64,000 nt of DNA from Bradysia coprophila (GCF_014529535.1 NC_050738.1:11679318-11743317), one strand, 5' to 3'; shown: positions 39,508-52,252, counted from the first letter of the stretch. Made by a program: numbers and translations. Notes: a model not told the origin generated them from the letters alone.

Positions 39508-39911
39508 AGTCAAGTGTACAGGGTGTACAACCAGTCGGTGGAATGAAATTCTCAAACATTTTTCCACACTACAATTATGAAAAATTAGGAATTATCACAT
39601 TTTTGTTTTATGTAGGATCTGATATTTCTAGTTCCACAGACTCTGACAGCTGTTATATTGAATGAATTTTTTGAATTTTTTCCCAATCGAAATTTTTGTC
39701 GCACACGTATAACGACCAGTTTACTGGGATAAAAACCAAAAATTCATTCAATATCAAGACTGTCAAATTTATGGATCTAGGAATTATGTAGAATCTGTTG
39801 AAAACGAAAATGTGATACTTTAGTAATTTTGTTAAGTGTAGCTGAATATTTTGACAGATCGCCCATTTTCTGTCAAAATTTCATTTCACCGACTGGTTGT
39901 GTACTTGACTT
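39508..39911. mobile_element. Inverted-repeat element, about 404 bp
   Basis: The left end aagtcaagtgtacagggtgt continues with acaaccagtcggtgga. The right end mirrors it (caccgactggttgtgtactt then gactt). A nested inverted pair (atattgaatgaattttt and aaaaattcattcaatat) lies at about 39655-39760. Confidence 0.75.
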
Positions 39912-39928
39912 ATCGTAGTAATTCGCCG

Positions 39929-40060
39929 TAGGTTTGTTCCAAGTAACTGGAAACACGAATTGCACTGGCCGAACGTAAACGATTTCATCCACAGAGATCG
40001 GTTTTCACATTGGGGAGGTTATGTCTGTATGGATGAAATAGTAATTTCACAATTCGTACT
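39929..40060. mobile_element. Partial copy, ataggtttgttccaag family
   Basis: It starts taggtttgttccaagtaact, the inverted right end of the 33605-33790 element, and carries gatttcatccacag. The other end is lost or diverged. Confidence 0.55.
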
Positions 40061-42164
40061 GCCTTGAGAATTATCGAGAAATGGGCGCCAAATTTGAATA
40101 GCTTCTCACAAAATACAATATTTTAAACAGCCCGAAAACTACTGTTAAATGCCATAAATTACAACTGTTGAATGTAAAAGTGTTGTAAATTCTCGAAATC
40201 AGCAATTAATAGAAGTACTTCACATATAGATTTCATCACAAAGGTGTACTGAAAGACAAAAGCGTCTAAAGTGGAAAAACTGACTAATAGATGATTGATG
40301 ATATGATTAGTTTTGTGCGCCTATACACAAATCTTCTTGTGTGGAATGATTGAAATTACTTCAGAACTCCTCTACGTCTACATACCGGGTATATATAAAT
40401 TGTAACTGTATGAAGAGACAATAAATTTCGCATGATAAGGATCCGCAACACAATTTAATTTTTAAAATTGGATTATGATGTTTTATATCGTTTTATGAAC
40501 TTATACACCACGAACATATCTCATGATTTTCTATATAGTACTTCAAGTACAATTTCCTAACCAGTCACTTTGCACATGTCGGTTATCTATTAATATTTAT
40601 CGTTCGTTTATTGAATAAAATATTTTTCGAATTTGAATTTATTCTTCGAATTGATCAATTGTACGTTATATGTCTTTGCTAATCTTGATGTTTTTATTCC
40701 ATATCCTGTTATATTGGTATTTATATTGCAAGTGCGCTGTCCAGTTGTATTTCTTAGCGTTATAAGTTCTGTAAACAGGCAGCTAGTAGTGTATCACATT
40801 GTCGATTAAATAACACTTCGTTTTGTTTATAATCAATTCAAATGGAAATCATCAACTTGGTATCATTGATGATTTCAACGATAAATAATACGAATAAGTA
40901 CTACTTATTAAGTAGTTCGATAATGTACGAGAACAGAGTACCTTCATTTGCCGCATTTTCTTTTTTCAAACAATAGTCATTTTGTAACTTATATTATACA
41001 TGAAATACTTGACCCAAATACTGTTATCTTACTCTTGTCTTTTTGTCTTGTACACTGCACATCGAATTGAAAATAAAGCTCGCATAGGTTGGCAACACAG
41101 TGGTACATTCAGATGAAAATAACATAAAAACATTCAAAAGTACAATGCAATTAAGATTAAAGTATCTCCTCCACAACAACAACAGCCACTTCTTTCTCAG
41201 TGAAAGAAAAAAAAATTACACATCCCACATAGGCTTGCAAATAATGCTGAGCTGTGTATTGTGTGTTTGCGAAGTATAAGAAATTTATGTAAATTGCGTC
41301 TGTATTATATCAACCATGGTAGAGCGGCATTTATAAAGTTCAGATAAATTGGTTCGATTCATCGTTGATTATTATTAAAGCAGTTCTGTACTAAACAAGC
41401 AAAAATGAAATTAAAATTGTAACGAACTTGAATTTCTTAAACAAGCCCTGCTACCACTTCGTATCAATACCTATTGAAAATTTGAACAGCTGTTTTAGGT
41501 CGTAGCAATTATGATGCACATATCGTATGGAAATGTACGGCAATTAGTATTTTACCTGAGTTTTATTAGTCTAATGGCTGGTTCAACATTAATCGTTGCT
41601 AAATTATGCGTACACTGAAACCTATGTATACCAAAACGTTATTGATATAAAATAGACTGGAATATTGCAGGCGATTTTTATTTTTCATTTTTTCCCGGTC
41701 TCTCAGTTGTTACCAAGGCAGATAAATAAGATGAAATTGGGAAGTATATTCAATGACGTCGTCATTGGAAGATGAACTTGCAACGATTATGTTGTTGTTT
41801 TAAGTGGATCGAAAAATTCCACTGAAATGTTTGTTGTTATTCTGTTATGATTCCGTTGAAAAAATAACAACAAAACAAAAAAAAAATGTTTGAGAAACAC
41901 GTTTTGATAAAAAAACATCTTTATTTCGATGCTTAGCATTTCGAAATCAATAGAGTACACGCACGATGATTCGTCATAGGAAAAGGGGTCATGAGACATA
42001 TATTGTTTTCGATTCGTTTCTCAGTGCGAGTTTCGAGCATTTAATTATTTGTTGGTCTCAGAGTTCGTCTGCTTCAGAAGGACCACAGCCTTGCTACTAG
42101 CATGAAAATTTTCGGAGGCTAATGAAATCACAGTGCACAGTGCCCAGGCACTGCATTTCTTTTG
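40061..42164. other. Intergenic, no gene seen
   Basis: AT-rich sequence with no coding-like frame. A tRNA-like box pair at about 41317-41357 was examined and rejected. Confidence 0.5.
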
Positions 42165-42199
42165 TATAGATAGATAGATAGATAGATAGACAGATAGAT
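42165..42199. repeat. GATA tetranucleotide microsatellite
   Basis: Runs of gata with one cagatagatg variant, directly before the palindromic element at 42207. Confidence 0.85.
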
Positions 42200-42206
42200 G
42201 ACTTCG

Positions 42207-42360
42207 ACCAACGCACTTCAAGTAAAAGTGGTAAGGTACTGAAACTTGACAGTGTTTCATACAAAATTTTACACTGTAAAAAGAGTGGGGATAAAATTTC
42301 ATACAAAAAGTACTATATTTGGCAGCTGTCATAAGTAGCACTTTTGCTTGAAGTGCGTTG
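42207..42360. mobile_element. Palindromic element, cgcacttcaagc family
   Basis: The left end caacgcacttcaagtaaaag and the right end cacttttgcttgaagtgcgt are inverted copies. The interior (gacagtgtttcatacaaaat ... gggataaaatttcatac) is nearly identical to that of the 63548-63718 copy. Confidence 0.8.
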
Positions 42361-45300
42361 ATTCGACGTGTGAGTTAAAACAGACAATACAAACAATCGT
42401 AAGCGGTAGCTCTTATCACTAAAGCCTCCAAATTTGACACTTGTCAATTCCGTGTTTATGCTAGGAGCAGTGCTGTGGAGGGACTCATTTTTATGGAGAC
42501 ATTGAAATTGTACATTTTTCGTCACTTCGATATCACTAGGACTTAACTGATTTTAATAGTATCTTAACACCGTATCACTTAGAAGTTTACAGCAAATTTA
42601 AGAAGTCAAAAGAATTTTTTCTTCAGAAAGCACCAGTACAGTGGATGGCAGTGAAATTTAGACATAAATTTACCGCAGCTGAGTTTCAGATATACAATCA
42701 TCAGGATAACTTGAGTAAGAAGAAGAACAAGACATCAAATACGTCGAACCGTTGGCTGTACTGGATTCAGTGACTGTATTGACTCTGACCAGTGACGCCT
42801 GCGCGCATCAGCGAACCTGATGGTTGAGGGTTCCATTGAAAGGCAAAGACTCCCTACTTCCTTAAAGTATTAAAACTTTTGCTGGAGGGACTATTGGCTG
42901 TACTCTTCAAAAATCCGATTGTTCGAAGATTTCGCGATATGACTCTTACAGAAATAGAATTGCGCTTGTGTGATTCTTCATACAATATTAAACCACATGG
43001 ACCATAGATAGATTGACTTCATTTTAGATGGCTGAAGAAGTCGTCACGAAATATCGATCGCATGAATAATCTATTGCAAAATAAAAAGCTGTTTGAAGCT
43101 GAAAATTGTATAATTTGAATTTAATTGCTATGAGACAGCTAAACAAAACTGCTCCTCGGAACAGAACCCAAAGGCGTAGAACATGATTTATCTATTCAAC
43201 ATTTTGGAAAGATCACCTAGCTTATTGTTCATAAATAATTCATGAAAATTAGACGGAACTTCGAACACAAAATCATTAATCTTCTTAATTTGCAAAGACG
43301 TTCTCTAAACGATGGTCACCAAGAAGATTTTGTTCCATCCGTGCCTCTCAATGTGCGTTATATGTATACAACGCCGAAAGTTATGAATAAACATGAACTG
43401 TTTGTTTCGGTTCGTTTTCAGTCTGTGTATTGCGATGGAAATAAAATGGAATAATCAGTTAAAATTAAGTGTACGATTATCAAATCGATTGTGAATTTTA
43501 CTAGAAATTATGATACCCATCGCCGCCGTCGCTTCTCATGGTGTCATTTATGTAAAAATTAATGAGACATCGTTCAATATTAAGCTATCGTCATAGCCCG
43601 TTATCTAGGTCTTGTTGTTTTCTATTTTAAAAATAGATTTCCTTTGAATTTACAATTGTTAAAAACATCAGAAACACAGTAGCAACTAGCGTTACAATAT
43701 TATAAATAAAGATAAGTTTAGCATTCCAAATTCAGGGACACAATGTACTGTACAGTCAATCCATACGTAAATACATTTCATTGTTAGAAATACAAAATTA
43801 CTCATTTCTTTATCAGATACTTGGACATTGAAATTTAGGACAACCAATGTATGTAACGCAAAAAACAATCAAAAGTGTCATTCATTTACAAACTCGTGCG
43901 AACCGGCTAAATCTGCTTAACTGATAAAAGAAAATATCGCGAAAATATCGCACAGTAATTAGTCAATTAAGCGAGCCGAAATCAGTTAGACTCCATATAA
44001 ACAAACCATAAATTCAGTAAAACAAAAAACCAAGATTACCTTCCACTCTCTTCAGCCTGACGCGTGTAAAGTACAACGACATTCGACCAAATAAAAAATG
44101 AAGTCGCACAATTGTGAACTTTGAATTTGCTGATAAAAAAGCAGAAACCATTGATCATTTGTGTAACGTAAAATGGTACATGATACAGACATGTTCACGA
44201 AATGTCTACCCAGTCATTCGACGATTGTAAATTTCAATAAATTTTTATAATTTTCTTCAGCGAAATGAAAGAGAATTTTACCGTGGTCGTTGGATGTTAT
44301 CATGACCATGTAACGTCCGGAATCGAGTATTGTTGTTGGGTTACTTTCTAAAAAAAAAATTAATTCAGAAAAAGGGCGTCAATCAATCGTTTACTATGCT
44401 ACACGAAACATAATTTTGATGGACGAGTTTTTCTCTGCTTCTCCATTTCAATTTAAAACGAGAATTGATAATTTCGAGCACTGCAATCGAAAGAATTGTA
44501 TGACTTTTACTTGTACAATCGTTGAAAGCAGCACAGTGATCTCTTGGTCGGTTCTATTTAAAAATAGGCCTTGACGCTATAAAACTGTCGCGAATTTTTC
44601 CGGTCATACGCCACAAGATTATCAACTAAAAATTAACAATATTGTACAGTGCACTGTGCAAGTCAACGGACGAAGATGAATTTTCTTTCTTATTTCAGTT
44701 TCTTTTCCGACATAAATAATCTTGCAAATTAATTGTTCTTTCTGTACAATCTACAACTGAATCACGCACCAACGCATGATCAGAGACAGAGAAAGGAAAA
44801 AGAAAAGAAAATTTATTATTGGCACGCTCACCCGCTCTTCATTTCATTGTATGCTTATATTATCAAAATATTCAAATTGTGTATTTATTGTCACTATTCA
44901 TGACGAAAAGAAAAATTTTAATTCTGATATTGAAAAGTTGTTGCTCATACGAACGGAACAGACAGACAATTATACTTTGTTTCGAAATTGTCTTATCAAG
45001 AAAACATTATATTTATATGCATAATGAATGGTACACACATAGAGATTATTTTGCTATAATATACATCCATCGCACAGCAGCTCATACAATTTTATATGTA
45101 CCGGAAAAGAAAAGTGTTGAAAAACAACAACATATATCAATACGTTGACCGATTAAAATTAAAACAATGCATCGATTTGTTTTGGTGTCATTAATATGTA
45201 AACAACCTTTCTGGTATAGTCAAAATGTGAATAATAAAATATAAATTGACTCATTAGTAATAATGTGTTGAGTATCGCTATAGCGATTCTGTTTTGTTTA

Positions 45301-45705
45301 TAAACAGAATGCGATTTAAATGTGCCCTCAATTATTAATCCTTGATAATTATTGTAATGTGCGACATATTTTTCTTGTTCAGTTTGTTGTTATAAAATGC
45401 GATTCCCTTCTGAATGTCAAATTGCACACTCTTTTATCTACATATTTACCGTCATTCACACATGTTTTCACTGTCTGACCGGCTATTTTTTTACCAATAA
45501 ATTGATATGAACTCTTTGCACTCTTTTTCAGTATACAAAAAGACTGATTGAGTGTACGAAAATGTATGGTGAATGAACAGCCTCAATATGATCCGGATAA
45601 TTAACCTTTTAGAAATGGTATCGCGGTATAATCATTAAATTTGTTGTTCAAAATATCGCCAAGTGTTTGATTCGAAGTCTTTCACTCTGTTCAGTTTTAT
45701 CAGTT
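42361..45705. other. Intergenic, no gene seen
   Basis: About 3.3 kb of AT-rich sequence. A half-element with aaatttagacataaatttac at about 42655-42680 resembles the terminal part of the 45706-46100 element. No coding exon was recognised on either strand. Confidence 0.5.
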
Positions 45706-46100
45706 TACAGTCGAGGCCGGTTAAATTTATGGACGAACTCGCTGCAGCTGTTTTACAGCTGGTTCACTCATGAGACATACTTTTAAATATTTGAATGTTT
45801 GTATCTAGTTGACTGTTGAATGTTTGTATCTAGTTGCACAAGAACTTTTAAAAATTGTTAACTCTGGTTATGAAGTCCAAACCAAAGCTTCAGAAAAATA
45901 CGTTCGATTTTGGTGGGCTGTTTATGAAAAGAATCTCTCCATACAAACAAATGTGCTTTTTCGTCTTTATGCAGGTGAAATAGTTTGGTGGTTGTAAAAC
46001 CATATAAAGGCGTATCAGAAGGTTTGAGTGTATGAGTGAACCAGCTGAAAAACAGCTAAGGCAAATTCATGCCTAAATTTCACTGAAGTTTACTGTACTG
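45706..46100. mobile_element. Inverted-repeat element, about 395 bp
   Basis: The left end (ttacagtcgaggccggttaa ... cagctggttcactcat) is mirrored by the right end (atgagtgaaccagctgaaaa ... ctgaagtttactgta). Near the left end a 26-bp direct duplication (tgaatgtttgtatctagttg) occurs at about 45793 and 45819. Confidence 0.7.
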
Positions 46101-46491
46101 TAGTGCCACAATATGAACCGTCGATTATCGCTTACTGTTGCTTTCGTTGACAGATGACTAGCTTTTCTTGTTAGTGTGGGGTCGACTTAAATCCCCATCT
46201 CTACTTCTTATCAACTTTGAGAATTGAGCTTTTTATCAACAGTTTAGTTCTGTTTCGGCAGTAAACACCAACGGACCGTGTGCGCATACTTTTACATTAT
46301 GGCTCGAATTTTTTTGCTCTCACTGTATTTCAATTTAAAATAATTTTTTCTAGAACCGAAATACGGTTCACGTTGATGAAGATCAACCGATCTGACCTAA
46401 ATTCATCTGACGAACGAACGCACATTTAACAGGCCCGATACGAAAACTGGTTTCTTCAAAGTTTTATTGAAATTAAATTTCGGATAGCAAA
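46101..46491. other. Intergenic, 3' flank of the BRCT gene
   Basis: Nothing beyond AT-rich flank was recognised. A minus-strand polyadenylation site of the BRCT gene is expected here. Confidence 0.45.
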
Positions 46492-48946
46492 TTAAATTTG
46501 ATGGAGAATATCTGCAGAGCTAACGTCATGCGTGTATTTGAAAATCATTTTCGAGAACCCGTCTAGACTGATGATTTTCTTTAGCGTCGGATATTTTCGC
46601 AGAATGGTCGGCCACATTTTCTTGTCAGCCCCGTCAGAGATGCATATGATTTCGTCACCGCGCCGTGGTACCAACGATGTCTTCAAATATTTCCCACCAC
46701 CGCTAAAAATTACATCTGCAGGCAAGAGAAACCGTTAAGGAAGTGAAGCAACGCGAGTATAATTTTCTCTATGAATTAGAGATTTACCTTTCAATAAGTT
46801 CGGGCTGATGGTAGTGTGTGGAGTAACCAATATCGAATAGTTCTCAAATAATCGTTTGTTTGTCGCCTTCAGCAGTGTAGCTGAGAGATTAAAGCCGAAT
46901 TCTCTTTCACCATTGTCATCTTTCAGCAAGTAACTTAATGGATCCAACCAAATTTTCTGTTTGTCAAGTTCATGCAACCATTCAACGGATAGAATTGGTT
47001 TGCCACTCACGACAGCGGACAAGAACTTCGGAGAGCGACATATCCGTTCGGTTATTACGTAGTCGTATTTCTCGTTGGTGTCCGCAACGAAAATGTCTGG
47101 CAAAAAATTGGGATTTTGTTAAGATCCCAACTGAAAACGATAATAAAACTCACTGTATGTGTGCAGGATGGTCTTGTATTTTGCTGTATCGACCATTGTA
47201 AACAAAACAGAGGTACGCTGAAAGTAGGCAGTCGCACGTCGCTCTGCAATGCTGGTCGAAGTAGTGCCAAGGGCTGAATTTGAGCGTGAGAAAGCGGCCA
47301 GCAATTGCGATTGTTTTCGCGTCAATCTTCTGTTCTGTAAAAGAGATATTTCTGGTTGGTAGGACTGTCCTACTAGGAGACTCAAAATTCTCTTAGAAAT
47401 CCTGACAAAAAACATTCTTTTCGTTAGAACGAAAGGATTCATTTTCTATGTTGTTCGTCCGTTGTTTTTAAGTGTTTTTAGCGTTCGTAAACGGTCCTTC
47501 GAGATCGTTTTTAATGAAAACTTCTGACTTTCAGAACTTCCAATAGTTTTGCAAGGAAACTCTTAATTGATCAAATTAGGCTGGTTTAGCTCGACAGAAG
47601 TAGACTGTCATTTTTGCAACTGTCTCGTTTTTGTACTAGTTTAATTTAAAAAAGACCTTTACCGTTACGTTTGTGAGAACGCCATTGTCCGCCGGATTCA
47701 ACGGTAACGCACCTGCATTCTGTAAATTAAAATTTTTGGAATTTTCGCCTCTAGTCTCTTTATATAAATCGAACAACTTACAGTGGATTTCGAACCCTTT
47801 GACACTTGTTGTGTTACTGTTACTGGGGCTTGCTTTCGCTGGGCATTCGGAACAGGATCCGTTGAATGCTGGAAATGGAACATCCGCAGATAATATCTTC
47901 CATCAAGGTATCGTCACATCATTTTTACCTGAGTTGCTGGTATATAAATCGCATTTCGACGCTTCGTAATTGGTTTGCTAGCAGTCGCTTGGTTTTGATC
48001 ACGCAAGATAGACGTCTGCGGCGCAAGAGGAGGTATAGTAAGTCGAACTACTCGTCTGGAATTTTCGAAGACGTTCACGAACGGGAATACGTTTTGTTCT
48101 TCGTTTACAGATGGCAGAATTTGTGTCCAATCGGTTTTCTTCAAATCGACTAAAATTTTTGCCGCTTCGATTTCGTCCGCTGAACTTTTCGCCCTTTTAA
48201 ACGTTCTTTGCGCGTCCGATTGTCTAGTATTACCCGGCAATATTAAGGCACGTTTATTCCGTGACCTGGTGTTAATTGAATGTTATTAGCGCATCATTCG
48301 AATAAAAATTACAATTTTATTGCGTGATACAATAATGAACGAGCTGGGGCTTTCATCTGACATTATTTTTTGCAAAACTATTTCTTCTGTATAGTGCTGG
48401 CCTGCCTCGAGACAACTCCTCGGCTCGGGGGCTACATACAACTCGTTTATAAAAGCCTAACGTTTGAGAAATTTGAATAGATGCAGAAGACTTACGTTTG
48501 AGTTGCCTGTTTACCAGTTCGACCTGTGGCAACTGGAGTGGATTGTGCCGTGAGTCCTTTTATAAACGAATCCTGAAAGCAGTAGTTGATTGATACATTA
48601 CTGGCATTTAGATCAACGGTTCCTAGTTGCAGCAAAATGATTGCACTTACGTCGGACAACACGGACGTATGAACTGTCGTATTGTATTGTATTTCACCAT
48701 TTGCTAGACCAAGCCTTTTCCTTTCGAAACCATGAAGTAGCACGTTTTTCCAATCAGGTTCATTGAAAAATCCACATCGCTTGAATCCATCTGCTACGTC
48801 AATGATAACCTAAGTTTTTTTTTGTACAAAAAACATGGGTGCCGGCATGCACAAATTTTGCTATTTCGAACAGAAATTACTTCTTTGAAGTCCTTATTTT
48901 CAGATACGATTTCTTGCTGAATCTTCTCGGATATGTTTGACAACAT
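46492..48946 (-). CDS. Tandem-BRCT protein, MDC1/MU2-like
   Basis: Probably a nuclear DNA-damage mediator that binds phosphorylated chromatin proteins through paired BRCT domains. Nine exons on the minus strand: 48881-48946, 48651-48809, 48496-48572, 47929-48265, 47782-47868, 47663-47719, 47154-47334, 46788-47096 and 46492-46715. Every junction is GT-AG and in phase, giving 498 residues. BRCT1 spans about 302-390 (SVLFTMVDTAKYKTILHTYN, ITERICRSPKFLSAVVSGKP, ILSVEWLHE). A linker with EREFGFNL follows, as in MDC1. BRCT2 spans about 395-498 (LFENYSILVTPHTT, then KYLKTSLVPRRGDEII). The first 300 residues are polar, have no domain I recognise and lack an obvious FHA domain. Alternatives are PTIP- or microcephalin-type BRCT proteins, but the C-terminal pair looks closest to MDC1 and Drosophila MU2. 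The start follows directly on an AT-rich leader and is the first in-frame ATG. Confidence 0.85.
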
Positions 48947-49147
48947 CTTACAACTTTATTAGTAACACAACACGATTAAACTAGAAAATTATGCAAATTA
49001 TGCTTTTCACAATCACTAGGACTAGACGTTCAACACGATTCATGTCATTTTCTCAAAAGTAGAAAAAAATGGTACCAACATAGCCAATGCATTCTTTACT
49101 AGAGTGGCAAGCAGGGGTGATAGTTCAGTAAATTTAAACTGCTTACT

Positions 49148-49369
49148 TGGGTTTGTTCCAAGGCCATTTGAATTGTCAAATTTCATCCACAGAACCATAA
49201 CCTCAATAATATATTTCTGTGTAAATCGCGTAGGCGACGTTGCTCGATTTTCAATGAAATATCACGTAAGCGACGTTGCTGTGGATGAAATTGTCGTGGT
49301 TCGGGTTGTCAAAGTTCGTGGTTCGGGTTGTCAAAGTTCGTGTTTACAGTTACTTGGAACAAACCTATT
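49148..49369. mobile_element. MITE, ataggtttgttccaag family, copy 2
   Basis: Ends are ttgggtttgttccaagg and ttacttggaacaaacctat. The layout is the same as the 33605-33790 copy, but a 22-bp segment (gtggttcgggttgtcaaagt then tc) is duplicated in tandem at 49298-49341. It starts about 200 bp upstream of the BRCT gene start codon. Confidence 0.8.
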
Positions 49370-49435
49370 GAAATCGTTGGGCTTAAAAAATAAGACACAG
49401 AAAATTCAGAGAGTGTCTATCAACACTTCAGTTGT

Positions 49436-49496
49436 TTGCCTCGTATCTGTGGTGGACGGTAGATTTAAGGCAATTTGGCGAGTCGTAGCCCGAAAA
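49436..49496. repeat. Half copy of the cgcgag-type repeat
   Basis: It contains atctgtggtggacggtagat and ggcaatttggcgagtcgtag, one arm of the family whose clean copy is at 49686-49782. Confidence 0.6.
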
Positions 49497-49685
49497 TAAC
49501 TGTTGTTGCCGCTGTCGATTGCAATATGGGTTGAATTTTTATTAGCTCCTAGGTTTTGAAAGAAACCAGAAGAAGCCGCTGGCTTCATCCTTCATTAACA
49601 GATAGAAGAGATCCTTGAGAGATCCTCGGGAATAAATACATTGAAGGTGAGAATTAATTGTCAAAATAAGGAGAGGAATAGTTAT

Positions 49686-49782
49686 TTACGTATCTGTTGT
49701 GGACGGTATATTTTAGGCAATTTCGCGAGTGAAGTTTACCCGAACGATGTGCCTAAAATAAGCCGTCCACAACAGATGCGTA
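49686..49782. mobile_element. Short palindromic element, cgcgag family, clean copy
   Basis: About 97 bp. The left end tttacgtatctgttgtggac and the right end gtccacaacagatgcgtata are inverted copies, with ttttaggcaa mirrored by tgcctaaaat and a cgcgagtgaagtttacccg centre. Confidence 0.8.
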
Positions 49783-49877
49783 TACAACTTTTCATGCTGA
49801 GGGCTTAGATTACGAGAAAATTTCCGTAATTTTTGTCCAAGGCATGAAAAACAATATACTCACACTAGGTATGTACT

Positions 49878-50026
49878 ACCAACGCAATTCAAGCATGAGT
49901 GATCATAGTGGTCAGCAGCAGAAAGTTTATTTTACATGAAAATGTTTTTACAGTGTTTTACGTTTATATGATACACTGATTTCAGTACTCTATTTAGAGT
50001 AGCTCATGCTTGAAGAGCGTTGGTTT
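49878..50026. mobile_element. Palindromic element, cgcacttcaagc family
   Basis: The left end accaacgcaattcaagcatg and the right end catgcttgaagagcgttggt are inverted copies. The interior gtttttacagtgttttac matches the partial copy at 39330-39466. Confidence 0.75.
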
Positions 50027-50429
50027 TACAGATAAAATATGTGGAGAGTTGCAGTAAACTGATCTCATCATCAGAATACAATTGTGGTGGGTTTCGTTTG
50101 TTTCTTTCGTTCGTTTTATTTGTTCCACACGTATTCTACCACATAGAAGTAGCGTTAGTCTTTACGTTTTTTCAATTCCACACGTACGTGTGAGTGAGAC
50201 GACTTAAAGCGTAAAGCGCTTCTTTTGTTCACAACATGTAGAACGATGTTGAACAATTAAAACTGTAGAATGTTAACCAATTGCAAACTTAAATTGAGTT
50301 GAATTTACGTCCTCAAAAAACTTGATTATTTCCTCTCTTGTCAACAGAGGCCTAACTTATAGGTACTAAAAATTTGAAGAAATTTGAAATTACGGTAGAA
50401 CCGTAATATTAGAAAGTTAGCATAGCTTT
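50027..50429. other. Intergenic, no gene seen
   Basis: No coding exon or clear repeat was recognised. Confidence 0.5.
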
Positions 50430-50547
50430 GTTTTAAGGCTATATGAAATGTCCAATTTCATCCACAGAGACATAACCTCAAAACTCGCAAAACTCGATCT
50501 CTTCGGATGAAATCATGTTCGTTCGGCCAATGAAAATTCGGAACAAC
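50430..50547. mobile_element. Degraded copy, ataggtttgttccaag family
   Basis: It retains gctttgttttaaggctat, aatttcatccacagagacat and an end gaaaattcggaacaa, clearly related to but diverged from the 33605-33790 element. Confidence 0.5.
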
Positions 50548-50716
50548 TCAGTTACGGACTTTATAGAGACGATGAAAGAGAAAGAAATATTTTGACAATT
50601 ACCCCAAGGCAAGTCTTCGATTTCTCACTCACATTACACCATGTTGAAAGAGGAGCAAATACTTTGAATGGGATATTTAGCAAGTTTAATTCAGTTTTCT
50701 CCATCTGATAATAAAA

Positions 50717-51950
50717 CATAGCTAACGCCGACCCGTACGAAACACCTATTCGTATCAAAAGCCTTTAATGTGAAACTCTTCATTTCTCTTACTTCATTTT
50801 CTTCTCTGCTGAAAAACTATTCTCCCTTTAAAATCACTTACATTATCCACTCTTTGCCTTGTTATCATATACAACTAAATTGCCGGAGGCAATATAGACA
50901 GCCCCGTACGAAGACAAATTTCATAAATTCCTATTTAAACAGCTATATACCGCTATATTTACCTATATTTCACTGTAAATAAACATTTCACAGAGGAATA
51001 TGCTATTATATAGCTCTATATGCCTGTATATAGCTCAATATAGCTGTATATAGGTATATATAGATGTCCATATATGGAATCCCTGAAACCCCTCACACTT
51101 AACACATTATTTCCATGTTAACAGAAACTCTCTAAGCATCATTTTTCCCACTTTATATCACTTTTAATAAAATCCAATATGGCCGCCGGCAGCCATTTTG
51201 TTAGGAGACCGGAAATAGTACCGACGCTTTACATTCGTTAATACCTTTCAAACAAAAAAAAATTCATGAAATTCGGTCAAAATTTATTCGAGATATTGAC
51301 AAAATACTCCACGTTCACTGTACGGCCGAGTAGCCAGATAAGAGCTCACTCCAAGAGACCTAGCTCACGCTCCGGAGAACATAATTTCATAAACTTTTTT
51401 TTCCCTGATTGGTACGGTCAATACCTATCTAATAAAGCTAAATTAAACGAAATATGTTCAAATGTGGCCGACCTACAAGCAAAAACTGCTTGCCGCCCTG
51501 TGCCTGTTCCACACCGAGGGGTCTAACTCACGACTCGGTCATCCGATTTCCATAAACTTTTTTTTTGTCGATCGGTATTGTAAATACCTTTTATTTGACT
51601 TATCACTTACAACGTTTAACGTTTAAATGTCCGGAGATATCTTTGAAAAACCGTAAAGCACTTATTGGGCCACAGCTCGGGAGGGGTCGATCCAAAATCA
51701 CTCATCTTCGAACTTAGCCTGTCTTTTGAGATTACCAAACGGGAAAAAAAAGAATTTTCAAAATCGGATGCGTTTTACTCAAGTTATCGTGCAGACAGAC
51801 AGACGGACAGACGGACAGACGGACTTTTTTTTTCGCGGATTTGGCATCTCTAGACAACCACAATAGGTTTCCCCTTACTCAGGGAGTCCAATTCGACGTG
51901 TTACAAACGTATGCGTAAACCTATAAGACCCCAGTACTTCGTACGGGTCT
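50717..51950. mobile_element. Non-autonomous DNA element, copy 2 (inverted)
   Basis: The termini are catagctaacgccgacccgt and acttcgtacgggtct. The whole 1234 bp is the inverted counterpart of 28039-29268, with only scattered differences, so both copies are fairly young. There is no tandem end duplication here. A gacagacggacag-type short repeat lies at about 51791-51824. Confidence 0.85.
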
Positions 51951-52024
51951 AAACACTATTGGAATGAATTAAACGAGCACTACGGCAAAACCACCGATGT
52001 ATCTTGCATACCTAATGGAGAAAT

Positions 52025-52252
52025 AGATTTTACTTTACTAGTGAGGTAATGTGGCCTTTCCGTCACTAGTGAAGACCCTTTCCCTCGCTCGTAAAGTAAA
52101 ACGCCATACTTTACACGTGAAATAATTTGATATCTCGTATATATTATCTCGTATCACGATGAGTAAAAGTACCTCGGGCTGAAACCCTCGGATACTTTTA
52201 CTCATCTGGATACGAGATATCAAATTACTTCACTGGTATAGTAATGTACTAT
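52025..52252. mobile_element. Palindromic element, gagtaaaagta family, copy 3
   Basis: In inverted orientation relative to the copies at 7195 and 34625. It contains cgatgagtaaaagtacctcg, a central gggctgaaaccc and cggatacttttactcatctg, plus the tail ccctttccctcgctcgtaaa shared with copy 2. Confidence 0.75.

Noticed and set aside
41309-41366. tRNA-like boxes (tggtagagcgg and ggttcgattc)
   Set aside because: The spacing between the boxes is about 10 bases too short for a tRNA and no acceptor or anticodon stem forms properly.
43242-43454. 70-codon plus-strand open frame
   Set aside because: No recognised similarity and no supporting splice or promoter signals.
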